Of a stretch of 64,000 nt of DNA, positions 18,049 to 25,898 are shown one piece after another. The translations under genes and the position numbers were made by a program. Source of the DNA: Undibacterium sp. Jales W-56 (GTDB taxonomy: Bacteria; Pseudomonadota; Gammaproteobacteria; Burkholderiales; Burkholderiaceae_D); NCBI RefSeq assembly GCF_025548535.1, contig NZ_JAJLQW010000001.1:434001-498000 (forward strand), read 5' to 3'. Position 1 is the stretch's first letter. Each line of letters opens with the position of its first letter. The notes under the pieces are model-generated. The model was not told the origin of the DNA. It saw nothing but the letters and a program-made list of their open reading frames with translations, and did not search any database.

Positions 18049-18317
18049 CAGAGATCAGCCTTGTCCAGTTCGGCAAACACATCCTCTGCACTGCGGAATT
18101 TGCCTTGCTCAATTTCACGATTGCCGAGTGCCAGAATTTTTAGCAGTGCGAGCGTTTCTTCTTGTTCTTCAAAACTCTTCACGTCGATTACGACCAGCTT
18201 GGCTTCGCCGTTTTGTGTGATCAACATCGGCTCACGATTTTCCGTGATGTCTTTGATAACTTCGGCAGCGTGACTCTTGAGGTAACTGATGGGCTTTACC
18301 TGGGTGGAAAATTTCAT
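18048..18317 (-). CDS. Phd/YefM-family antitoxin
   Basis: An 89-aa antitoxin. The N-terminal DNA-binding fold has the Phd/YefM pattern (VKPISYLKSHAAEVIKDITE, then REPMLITQNGEAKLVVIDVK), and the C-terminal acidic helix (FRSAEDVFAELDKADL) would wrap the toxin. It precedes and overlaps the toxin gene. It probably represses its own promoter through the palindrome at 18356-18371. Confidence 0.9.
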   Translation of the reverse strand: MKFSTQVKPISYLKSHAAEVIKDITENREPMLITQNGEAKLVVIDVKSFEEQEETLALLKILALGNREIEQGKFRSAEDVFAELDKADL

Positions 18318-18355
18318 GATCAGACCTCTGCTGCAAATGAATAAAGACCAATTTT

Positions 18356-18371
18356 AGTCTTAATTAAGACT
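18356..18371. promoter_or_regulatory. Palindromic operator candidate of the toxin-antitoxin operon
   Basis: AGTCTTAATTAAGACT is a perfect 16-base palindrome 39 bases upstream of the antitoxin ATG, where Phd/YefM proteins normally bind. Partial GACT/AGTC half-sites occur nearby. Confidence 0.6.
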
Positions 18372-18699
18372 CATGTACAGAGTCAATATTTATATATTTG
18401 CAATAAATTAAACATATTTGCACCCGTGAAGAATGCAAATATGTTTGGACAGCTGGACACTTGGACCGATTAAATTTTAAATCGTGGAAATGAGTCTGCG
18501 TAGCACCACACCAGTGCCACAACCATCTGATTTTTCAACGACAATTGAATTACGTGAGGCGGTTGCAATGGCGAAAGAAGTTCGACCAGTCCAATTGTCG
18601 CCATTTTTATTTTGTAAACGTGATGGAAAAGGGTACTTTAACGAGACCACGAGCAGTGCGGGTTGGAATCTTTGTGGCGTGGCTTCTTTGGCCGAGTGA

Positions 18700-19140
18700 T
18701 GGTAGAGACCAAAGTAACAGAAAGATCGGCGCAATTGAAATCTACAACAAACCTCGGTTCGAATATCGAAGTGAATGCTTTGTGATTCTCCTCCTAAATT
18801 CATGGGAACTATTATTTAAAGCTATTTTGTCAAAAAATCGTGTTCGCATTTTTGAACCAAAAGTGCGCGGCAAACCTTACTTCACTTTGCGATTTTTTAC
18901 TGCAATGGACGTAGCCGAACAGTTTTTCCCAAAGAATATTTCTCACCGTGCCGTCTCCGAAAACATTGGTCGCCTATCGTGGTTGGTGTAGCAGGGGCAC
19001 AGAAAGAAGGGCTTCTGCTTGTATCCAAAAAAGTAGACCCAAACAAATCCCATCCACATCAGCGTAAAGTTATCCTCGCTAAAGTAGGTACTGAGCTACG
19101 TGGTCTGAAATTCAATTCATATGTCTTTAACGCTATTGTT
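18700..19140 (+). pseudogene. Decayed DUF3644-family gene
   Basis: Two frames together carry pieces of a DUF3644-type protein. The first (to 18991) contains GAIEIYNKPRFEYRSECFV, then LLLNSWELLFKAILSKN, the family's core. After a frame change, a second piece (about 19036-19140) reads VDPNKSHPHQRKVILAKVG, resembling the C-terminal part of such proteins. The region between is shortened and stops interrupt both frames. DUF3644 proteins are often found in mobile and defence-rich regions; nothing functional is likely to be made here. It lies between the toxin-antitoxin pair and an integrase fragment at tRNA-Ser. Confidence 0.6.
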
Positions 19141-19436
19141 TCCAGCTCTTTCTGTGTGAGCGTGTGGATTCGTTTGAGAATGTCTTGTTCGTCGTCCATA
19201 AAATCAGCTATTTTGTTTTTGACCATGATAGCGGAAATAAGCCGGGATTTTTCCTTGGCGATAGTGGGATTTTTGGTTTGAAGCGAGATACGGCTTTCTT
19301 TCCGAACGCCCTGAATCGCTGGCCCAAAGAGGCGAAAGTAAAAAACGCCGTGACGTGATTTGGCAAGATTGGAAGGTAGTTTCAAAATGCTTCTCCATAA
19401 TGAAATGGAACCCCATTCTGTGACCCCTGAGAGAAA
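19130..19436 (-). pseudogene. Fragment of a tyrosine-type phage integrase (N-terminal part)
   Basis: Minus-strand translation gives LAKSRHGVFYFRLFGPAIQG, then RKESRISLQTKNPTIAKEKS, the typical N-terminal arm of phage/island integrases (short beta-rich arm followed by a Lys/Arg-rich helix). The frame ends after about 135 codons, so the core-binding and catalytic domains are gone. It lies directly beyond the 3' end of tRNA-Ser, where island integrases sit. The open frame formally runs 19059-19466, but its upstream end overlaps the tRNA terminator and its downstream end overlaps the DUF3644 remnant on the other strand. Confidence 0.65.
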
Positions 19437-19440
19437 AGCC

Positions 19441-19472
19441 AAATAAAAAAGCCCTTGAAAAATCAAGGGCTT
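19441..19472 (-). terminator. Intrinsic terminator of tRNA-Ser
   Basis: On the minus strand GCCCTTGA, loop TTTT, TCAAGGGC (extended by AA/TT) is followed by a T-rich run. It lies ten bases past the tRNA 3' end. Confidence 0.88.
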
Positions 19473-19481
19473 ATCTTATTC

Positions 19482-19572
19482 TGGCGGAGAAAGGGGGATT
19501 CGAACCCCCGGTAGGCTATGAACCTACGCACGCTTTCCAGGCGTGTGACTTAAACCACTCATCCATCTCTCC
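19482..19572 (-). tRNA. tRNA-Ser(GGA)
   Basis: The minus strand begins GGAGAGATGG and ends with CTTTCTCCGCCA. Acceptor stem, D arm, anticodon arm with GGA in the CTGGAAA loop, a long class II variable arm and the T arm (GGGGGTTCGAATCCCCC) are all present. CCA is encoded. Length 91. It is the likely attachment site of the decayed island next to it. Confidence 0.96.
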
Positions 19573-19756
19573 TTTTCGCAGTCTTGCCCATTTGCGAAGC
19601 TCGCAATTATAGCAGATAAAGATTTAGCGGCAAATGTTTTATTCCCCTTGGAGTCGATCTCTCGTTTTAGCTGGGCGCAAGCCTGCTTTATATGACGGAC
19701 GATCTGCTCTTTGTAAACTGGGGATTGTCGATCTACTCCGGCATGCTTGCTAACGT

Positions 19757-19762
19757 TATAAT
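19757..19762 (+). promoter_or_regulatory. TATAAT box directly before murJ
   Basis: A perfect TATAAT ends eight bases before the murJ ATG, and no Shine-Dalgarno sequence lies between. If this box is used, the transcript would be leaderless or nearly so. No good -35 hexamer is seen. Confidence 0.4.
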
Positions 19763-19770
19763 GCCGCTCC

Positions 19771-21327
19771 ATGAACCTACTCAAAACGCTCGCCACGATC
19801 AGTGGCATGACGATGTTGTCGCGCATTACCGGGCTTGTCCGCGATGTGTTGATCAACAATTACTTTGGCGCGACGGCACTGACCGATGCGTATAACGCCG
19901 CTTTTCGTATTCCGAATTTTTTTCGTCGCTTGTTCGCCGAAGGCGCATTCTCTCAGGCATTCGTTCCTATCCTGGCTGAATATAAAAATCAAAAAGGCGA
20001 TGTGGTCACTAAGGAATTGATCGATCATGTCGCGACTGTGTTGGCATGGACATTACTGGCTACTTGCATACTAGGCGTGATCGGCGCACCGGTACTGGTG
20101 TATCTGTTCTCATCAGGTTTTGCGCAAAATCCGGCTAAATTTGAAACGACAGTTGTGATGACGCGGATCATGTTTCCTTACATTGGTTTCATGTCTCTGG
20201 TCGCTCTATCCAGCGGGATTTTGAATACCTGGCGTGAATTTAAAATCCCGGCATTTACTCCGGTTTTATTGAATTTTTCTTCTATCGCCGCATCGATTTT
20301 TTTGGCGCCGCATCTTGCGCAACCTATTTACGCATTGGCGATTGCCGTGTTTGTCGGAGGTATTTTGCAGGTGGCAATCCAGGTGCCGGCCTTGGTCCGA
20401 TTAGGCGTATTGCCGCGCTTCCGGATGAATCCGTTTTTTGCTTTACGCGATCCGGGTGTGAAACGAGCTTTGCGTCAAATGGGGCCGGCTGTTTTGGCGG
20501 TATCCGCCACGCAAATCAGCATCCTGATCAATTCCACCTGGGCGTCGTATTTGCCTGACGGCAGCATCTCGTGGTTAGCATCGGCCGACCGCTTGATGGA
20601 ATTTCCGAGTGCCTTACTCGGTGTGGCGTTAGGGACGATTTTATTGCCGAGTTTATCCAAGGCGAATTTTGACGCTGATACCAGAGAATATTCATCGCTC
20701 CTGGATTGGGGTTTGCGTTTGACATGTTTGTTGGCGATGCCAGCCGCAGTGGCTTTAGGGACTTTGCCCGATGCATTGACGGCGACTTTATTTCACAATG
20801 GTAAATTCAGTGCTGAGGCGGTGCATATGACATCGCAGGCGGTCACTGCGTATGGCGTGGGTTTGATGGGGTTGATTCTGGTGAAAATCCTCGCACCGGG
20901 CTTTTATGCGAAACAAGATATACGAACACCGGTAAAAATCGCGCTTGGCGTGCTGATGTGCACCCAACTGATGAATCTTTTGTTTTTGCGCGTCATGGGA
21001 ATGGGACATGTCGGCCTCGCCTTATCGGTCGGATTGGGCGCTTGCATCAATGCTGCTTTTTTGTATGCGGGTCTCAGGAAGCGCGGTATTTACACGCCGG
21101 AACCTGGCTGGATGAAGTTCGTGGCCAAATTGCTGCTGGCTTTGATTTTGATGGGAATCGTGGCGTTTTTCTTGTCCGCACAAGTTGATTGGATAGGCTT
21201 GAAGCCACATAAGATTACGCGTATTGCCATCTTGGGAGCCGTTATTGCCACTTGCATGCTGACCTACTTCTCTGCCTTGTTTGTGATGGGATTTCGCTTA
21301 AAGGATTTTCGTAAAGCGGTCAGTTAA
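19771..21327 (+). CDS. murJ: Lipid II flippase MurJ (MviN)
   Basis: A 518-aa polytopic membrane protein of the MOP superfamily that flips lipid II across the inner membrane in peptidoglycan synthesis. The N-terminus is diagnostic: SGMTMLSRITGLVRDVLIN, then DAYNAAFRIPNFFRRLFAEG and AFSQAFVPILAEY. About fourteen hydrophobic segments follow, and the length is normal for the family. ATG 19771 is the only sensible start; it lies eight bases after a TATAAT box with no RBS. A shared bidirectional terminator separates it from uup, which converges on it. Confidence 0.96.
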   Translation: MNLLKTLATISGMTMLSRITGLVRDVLINNYFGATALTDAYNAAFRIPNFFRRLFAEGAFSQAFVPILAEYKNQKGDVVTKELIDHVATVLAWTLLATCILGVIGAPVLVYLFSSGFAQNPAKFETTVVMTRIMFPYIGFMSLVALSSGILNTWREFKIPAFTPVLLNFSSIAASIFLAPHLAQPIYALAIAVFVGGILQVAIQVPALVRLGVLPRFRMNPFFALRDPGVKRALRQMGPAVLAVSATQISILINSTWASYLPDGSISWLASADRLMEFPSALLGVALGTILLPSLSKANFDADTREYSSLLDWGLRLTCLLAMPAAVALGTLPDALTATLFHNGKFSAEAVHMTSQAVTAYGVGLMGLILVKILAPGFYAKQDIRTPVKIALGVLMCTQLMNLLFLRVMGMGHVGLALSVGLGACINAAFLYAGLRKRGIYTPEPGWMKFVAKLLLALILMGIVAFFLSAQVDWIGLKPHKITRIAILGAVIATCMLTYFSALFVMGFRLKDFRKAVS

Positions 21328-21344
21328 TTGATGGCTTGTACAAT

Positions 21345-21377
21345 AAAAAACGGGGCAGATGATTGCCCCGTTTTTTT
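21345..21377. terminator. Bidirectional terminator between murJ and uup
   Basis: AAAAAA CGGGGCA, loop GATGAT, TGCCCCG TTTTTTT: a perfect seven-pair GC stem with A- and T-runs on both sides, between convergent genes. Confidence 0.92.
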
Positions 21378-21392
21378 ATGCATCGCCCTTGA

Positions 21393-23297
21393 TCAGCCTG
21401 CGATTTTTTCCCATTTATCCAGCGCTTCGATTAATAACTCGTCGAGTTCTGCATAGCGTGCGTTGAGCTTGTTCGCTTCATCCGGGCCATTCTTGTAGAG
21501 ATGGACGTCGTTGAGTTTTTCGGTAATGGCTTTTTGCTCCGCCTCCATTGCGGCGATCAGATTCGGCAATTCATCCAGCTCACGTTGCTCTTTATAGCTG
21601 AGTTTCTTTTGCTTGGCGGCTGGTGCAGAGGCGCTGGCTTTAGCATCGGTTTTAGCGTCGGATTTTGTCTCTGGTTTGCTGCTCGTCTTGATCAGCGGAG
21701 TCGAGTTGCGATAACGTTCCCAATCCGAATAGCCGCCGATAAATTCGCCCCACTGACCGTCGCCTTCGGCCACGATTACTTGCGTGACGACATTGTCGAG
21801 GAAGGTTCTGTCATGGCTGACCAGGAATACGGTGCCGTCGTAATCTTCCAATAATTCTTCCAGCAATTCGAGCGTATCGATATCCAGGTCATTGGTTGGT
21901 TCATCGAGTACCAGGACGTTGGCCGGCTTGGCGAACAAGCGGGCCAGCAGCAGGCGGTTGCGCTCACCGCCGGACAGGGATTTGACGGGAGAGCGCGCAC
22001 GTTCCGGTGCGAACAGGAAGTCGCCGAGATACGACATTACGTGTTTGCGCTGGCCGTTGATCTCGACAAAATCACTGCCTGGCGCAATCGTATCGGCCAG
22101 ACTCATCTCGTCGTTTAACTGCGCGCGCATTTGGTCGAAGTAGGCGATCTGCAACTTGCTGCCTTGTTTGATCGTGCCGCTATCGGGGTCGTCTTGCCCC
22201 AGGATCAGTTTCAGTAAAGTCGTTTTGCCGGCACCGTTCTGGCCGATCAGGCCGATCTTGTCGCCGCGCATAATGATGCTGGAGAAGTCGCGTACGATGA
22301 CTTTTTCGCCAAAGGACTTGCAGATGTTTTCCAGTTCCGCGACGATCTTGCCTGAGCGTTCGCCTGTCGTCACATCAAGCTTGACCTGACCTTGCTGATC
22401 ACGGCGGGCACTGCGTTGCAGGCGCAGATTCTCTAGCCGCTTGACGCGGCCTTCATCACGTACCCGGCGGGCTTTGACGCCTTTGCGTATCCAGATTTCT
22501 TCTTGTGCGAGGAACTTGTCGAACTTGGCGTTCTCCACTTCCTCGTTCTCGAGTTGTTCTTCTTTGCGTGTCTGGTAGGTCGTGAAGTTGCCCGGGTAAG
22601 AGGTAATCTTGCCGCGGTCCAGTTCAATGATGCGCGTCGCCACGTTATCCAGGAAGCTACGATCATGCGTGATGAACAGCACGCTGCCTTTAAAGTCGCG
22701 CAACAGGCCTTCCAGCCATTTGATCGAAGAAAAATCCAGATGATTGGTCGGTTCATCAAGCAACAGCACGTCCGGTGCGCTGACCAGGGCGCAGGCCAAT
22801 GCCACGCGTTTTTTCATGCCGCCGGACAGCGTGCTCATGATGGCGTCTTTGCTCAGGTTCAGCTTATCCAGCGTAGTCTCAACCTTGTTAGTCAGGCTCC
22901 AGGCATCAGCCGCATCGAGCTTGACCTGAATGTCATGCATGCGCTCCATCAACGCTTCATCATCATCGCCGCCGAACTGACCGGTCAGCGCTTCATACTC
23001 TGCCAGCAAGGCTGCCATTTCGCCCATGCCGGAGGCAACCGCATCAAATACGCTGATATCCGGCGAGAATTGCGGTTCCTGCTCGACATAGGCAATTTTG
23101 ATGCCTTGTTGCATCACCAGCAAGCCGTCATCCAGCTTCGATGTGCCGGCGATGATTTTAAGGAGCGAGGATTTGCCGGTACCATTGCGGCCAATCAAGC
23201 CGACGCGCTCGGCGGCCTCGATAGAAAATTCTGCGTGATCGAGCAGGGCGACGTGACCGAATGCCAACTGGGCATTGCTGAGTGAAATGACTGCCAT
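21393..23297 (-). CDS. uup: ABC-F family ATPase Uup
   Basis: A 634-aa soluble protein with two ABC ATPase domains and no membrane segment. Walker A motifs are GLIGRNGTGKSS near residue 36 and GLIGQNGAGKTT near 345; signatures are LSGGMKKR and LSGGERNR; Walker B motifs are VLLLDEPTNHLD and VLVLDEPTNDLD. The linker between the domains and the C-terminal Lys/Glu-rich coiled coil (about 545-634) identify the Uup branch, which acts on ribosomes or branched DNA and affects precise transposon excision in E. coli (family knowledge). Confidence 0.93.
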   Translation of the reverse strand: MAVISLSNAQLAFGHVALLDHAEFSIEAAERVGLIGRNGTGKSSLLKIIAGTSKLDDGLLVMQQGIKIAYVEQEPQFSPDISVFDAVASGMGEMAALLAEYEALTGQFGGDDDEALMERMHDIQVKLDAADAWSLTNKVETTLDKLNLSKDAIMSTLSGGMKKRVALACALVSAPDVLLLDEPTNHLDFSSIKWLEGLLRDFKGSVLFITHDRSFLDNVATRIIELDRGKITSYPGNFTTYQTRKEEQLENEEVENAKFDKFLAQEEIWIRKGVKARRVRDEGRVKRLENLRLQRSARRDQQGQVKLDVTTGERSGKIVAELENICKSFGEKVIVRDFSSIIMRGDKIGLIGQNGAGKTTLLKLILGQDDPDSGTIKQGSKLQIAYFDQMRAQLNDEMSLADTIAPGSDFVEINGQRKHVMSYLGDFLFAPERARSPVKSLSGGERNRLLLARLFAKPANVLVLDEPTNDLDIDTLELLEELLEDYDGTVFLVSHDRTFLDNVVTQVIVAEGDGQWGEFIGGYSDWERYRNSTPLIKTSSKPETKSDAKTDAKASASAPAAKQKKLSYKEQRELDELPNLIAAMEAEQKAITEKLNDVHLYKNGPDEANKLNARYAELDELLIEALDKWEKIAG

Positions 23298-23535
23298 AAA
23301 TACCTGGTGAACGAGGGTGTGTTTAACTAAAGCTGGGAGAGTCGGTTAATCGGCGATAAACTGTTAAATCAGGCTTAAAGCAACCGAAATCTGCTGAAAT
23401 TGGATGAATAAAGGCAGTATTGTACTTGAGCCGGCGTCATCTATCGTAAAAGCTGCGAATTGCTTGTTGTGCTACGCTCAGGTAAGATGCTGCTCTCTTC
23501 CAAAGAGCACGGCGGTACTGGTGCTCGAATAGAGT

Positions 23536-23610
23536 CTCTCCGTAGCACAATGGATAGTGCACATGCCTCCTAAGCGTGGGATACAAGTTCGATTCTTGTC
23601 GGAGGGACCA
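23536..23610 (+). tRNA. tRNA-Arg(CCT)
   Basis: CTCTCCG pairs with CGGAGGG as acceptor stem. The D arm is GCAC-N8-GTGC, the anticodon loop CTCCTAA gives CCT, the T arm is ACAAGTTCGATTCTTGT, and ACCA ends the gene. Length 75. Confidence 0.93.
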
Positions 23611-23722
23611 ATAGCCTATTGCATTCCCTTGGCCCGGAATTGCCTGTACTTCTTCTGAAATCGCATTGTCCATTTTGTGCTAGTCTTTCTGCTCTAAAAG
23701 TATTCATCCGCAGGAGTGCGTC

Positions 23723-24346
23723 ATGTTCGGCATCGTCAATTACCCCACCTTTGTATTCACTGTTCTATTGTTCCTGGCGATACCTGGTCCCGGATTATTG
23801 GGGATCGTTGCGGCGACCGGCAAGCATGGCCGGCGGGCTGGCTTTGCCAGTACGCTCGGCGTGGTTGCCGGTGACTGGGTGCATATGACGCTGGCGGGTA
23901 TTGGGGTGGCGGCGCTGTTGCAGGCGAATCCGCTGGTGTTTAAGGCGATTCAATATCTGGGCGCGGCTTACCTGATCTATATCGGCGTGACTTTATTGCG
24001 AGTGAAAGCGCTTGAATCGAATTCTTCGTCGGGACTCGAGGCGAATGGCGGTACGCAGGATTTTCGTCGTTTGTTTTTGATTACCCTGATGAATCCCAAA
24101 GCGATCGTGTTTTATATGGCGTTCTTCCCTTTGTTTATTAATCCTGCTGAGCATCATGGTGCCTGGACTTTATTGGCAATGGGCGTGACGGTGAGCTGCT
24201 TGACGGTGTTGTTTTGTTTTTCCGTCGTGTTGCTGGTGAATCTCATCACGACGCGTTTGAAGAAAAATGCCTGGATAGGCCGAGTCGCGCATAAAGTCGC
24301 CGGGGTGACGCTGATTGGGTTTGGCATCAAATTATCGACGAATTAA
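23723..24346 (+). CDS. LysE/RhtB-family amino-acid exporter
   Basis: A 207-aa inner-membrane protein with six hydrophobic segments. The N-terminus VLLFLAIPGPGLLGIVAATG and the central QYLGAAYLIYIGVTLLRVKA are hallmarks of the LysE/RhtB family, which exports amino acids such as lysine, threonine or homoserine lactone. MNPKAIVFYMAFFPLFI is the conserved second-half motif. The substrate cannot be assigned. The ATG at 23723 follows a GGAG site (CAGGAGTGCGTC). It is close to gcdH but separated by 115 bases. Confidence 0.92.
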   Translation: MFGIVNYPTFVFTVLLFLAIPGPGLLGIVAATGKHGRRAGFASTLGVVAGDWVHMTLAGIGVAALLQANPLVFKAIQYLGAAYLIYIGVTLLRVKALESNSSSGLEANGGTQDFRRLFLITLMNPKAIVFYMAFFPLFINPAEHHGAWTLLAMGVTVSCLTVLFCFSVVLLVNLITTRLKKNAWIGRVAHKVAGVTLIGFGIKLSTN

Positions 24347-24461
24347 ATTAACGAATCGGCTGTGATGCGCGACCAATCCGCACAGGAATTAGATCGCCTG
24401 CAAAGCAGAAGGTTTAGAATACACAGCGAGCATTTTTATATCAATTAAAAGAGAGAGACAA

Positions 24462-25637
24462 ATGGCGAAAGCATCATTTCAGTGGGACGATCCTTTATTG
24501 TTGTCATCGCAGTTGAGCGATGAAGAGCGCATGGTGCAGGAAGCGGCGCGCGTGTATTGCGAAGAGAAACTGGCGCCGCGGGTATTAGAGGCTTTTCGCC
24601 ATGAAAAAACGGATGCGTCGATTTTTCCTGAAATGGGTGCGCTGGGTTTGCTGGGTCCGACGATCCCGGCGGAATACGGTGGCGCCGGTCTTAATTATGT
24701 TTCTTACGGCTTGATCGCGCGCGAAGTTGAGCGTGTCGATTCCGGTTATCGCTCGATGATGAGCGTACAGAGTTCCCTGGTGATGGTGCCGATCAATGAG
24801 TTCGGTAGCGAGGCGCAAAAACAAAAATATTTGCCGAAACTGGCCAGCGGCGAGTGGATCGGTTGCTTTGGCCTGACCGAGCCGAATCATGGCTCGGATC
24901 CCGGCAGTATGGAGACGCGCGCCAGAACCGTGCCAGGCGGTTATTCATTAAGCGGCGCGAAAATGTGGATTACCAATAGCCCGATTGCCGATGTGTTTGT
25001 GGTCTGGGCGAAAACCGACGATGGGCGCATTCGCGGCTTCATTTTGGAAAAAGCCTGGAAAGGTTTATCGGCACCGGCTATTCATGGCAAGGTCGGGTTG
25101 CGCGCATCGATTACGGGTGAAATCGTGATGGATGAAGTCTTCGTGCCGGAAGAAAATATGCTGCCCAAAGTTGAAGGCCTGAAAGGCCCTTTCACTTGCC
25201 TGAACTCGGCACGCTACGGGATCGCCTGGGGCGCGCTCGGTGCGGCAGAATTCTGCTGGCATACGGCACGTCAGTACACCATGGACCGTATGCAGTTTGG
25301 CCGTCCCCTGGCCGCGAATCAACTGATCCAGAAAAAACTCGCAGATATGCAGACCGAAATTACGATGGCCTTGCAAGGCTGCCTGCGCCTGGGGCGCATG
25401 AAGGACGAGGGCACCGCATCGGTAGAAATTACGTCGATCATGAAGCGTAATTCCTGCGGTAAATCACTCGATATCGCCCGCATGGCGCGCGATATGTTGG
25501 GCGGTAACGGGATCTCGGACGAATACGGCGTAGCGCGTCATCTGGTGAATCTGGAAGTCGTGAATACCTATGAAGGTACGCATGATATTCATGCCTTGAT
25601 CCTGGGACGTGCGCAGACAGGCATTGCGGCGTTTTAA
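24462..25637 (+). CDS. gcdH: Glutaryl-CoA dehydrogenase
   Basis: A 391-aa acyl-CoA dehydrogenase. It catalyses FAD-dependent oxidation and decarboxylation of glutaryl-CoA to crotonyl-CoA in lysine and aromatic breakdown. GcdH-type features are the [17 protein letters not shown] segment (the Arg that binds the glutaryl carboxylate), [35 protein letters not shown], and the catalytic Glu in [21 protein letters not shown] near residue 370 (written in two overlapping parts by family convention). The RBS is AGAGAG before ATG. It is plausibly metabolically linked to the hglS pair, since both serve lysine degradation by different branches (inference). Confidence 0.94.
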   Translation: MAKASFQWDDPLLLSSQLSDEERMVQEAARVYCEEKLAPRVLEAFRHEKTDASIFPEMGALGLLGPTIPAEYGGAGLNYVSYGLIAREVERVDSGYRSMMSVQSSLVMVPINEFGSEAQKQKYLPKLASGEWIGCFGLTEPNHGSDPGSMETRARTVPGGYSLSGAKMWITNSPIADVFVVWAKTDDGRIRGFILEKAWKGLSAPAIHGKVGLRASITGEIVMDEVFVPEENMLPKVEGLKGPFTCLNSARYGIAWGALGAAEFCWHTARQYTMDRMQFGRPLAANQLIQKKLADMQTEITMALQGCLRLGRMKDEGTASVEITSIMKRNSCGKSLDIARMARDMLGGNGISDEYGVARHLVNLEVVNTYEGTHDIHALILGRAQTGIAAF

Positions 25638-25644
25638 GTAGAGT

Positions 25645-25856
25645 CAAAACTTGTGCAAAAAAACAAACCTCTTGTTGTCGAGACACAGAGACGCAGAGGA
25701 AAGCAAGAGTAAACAGCGCCACGGAATGATGATATTCAAAACGAACCCGCAGGCTGGATGAGCCTGTTGGCACGAAATGCCTCTGAAAGCCGCAGCCAGC
25801 CTGCGGGTTCAATCGGGCGTTGTGGTAAGCAGCTTGTCGTTTTGCGTAAATCCTAA
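25645..25856 (-). repeat. MITE-like element A, copy 3
   Basis: About 212 bp, reverse orientation. It has the CACAGAGACGCAGAGG tract, the GAACCCGCAGGCTGG/CAGCCTGCGGGTTC palindrome, and the GTTTTGCGTAAATCC end. It begins eight bases after the gcdH stop. Confidence 0.85.
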
Positions 25857-25872
25857 GAGTAAGAGCTAAGGC

Positions 25873-25898
25873 AAAAAAGGGCGTGCGCGCCCTTTTTT
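25873..25898 (-). terminator. Intrinsic terminator of the diguanylate cyclase gene
   Basis: AAAAAAGGGCG, loop TGCG, CGCCCTTTTTT. The stem is GC-rich with runs on both sides, and the gene's TAA stop overlaps the hairpin's outer edge. Confidence 0.88.

Noticed and set aside
19524-19859. Minus-strand frame of 111 codons over tRNA-Ser and the murJ start
   Set aside because: It covers the tRNA and the 5' end of murJ. I considered rpsT, often next to murJ, but the sequence is not S20.
23437-23673. Minus-strand frame of 78 codons over tRNA-Arg
   Set aside because: It is antisense to a clear tRNA and has no family features.
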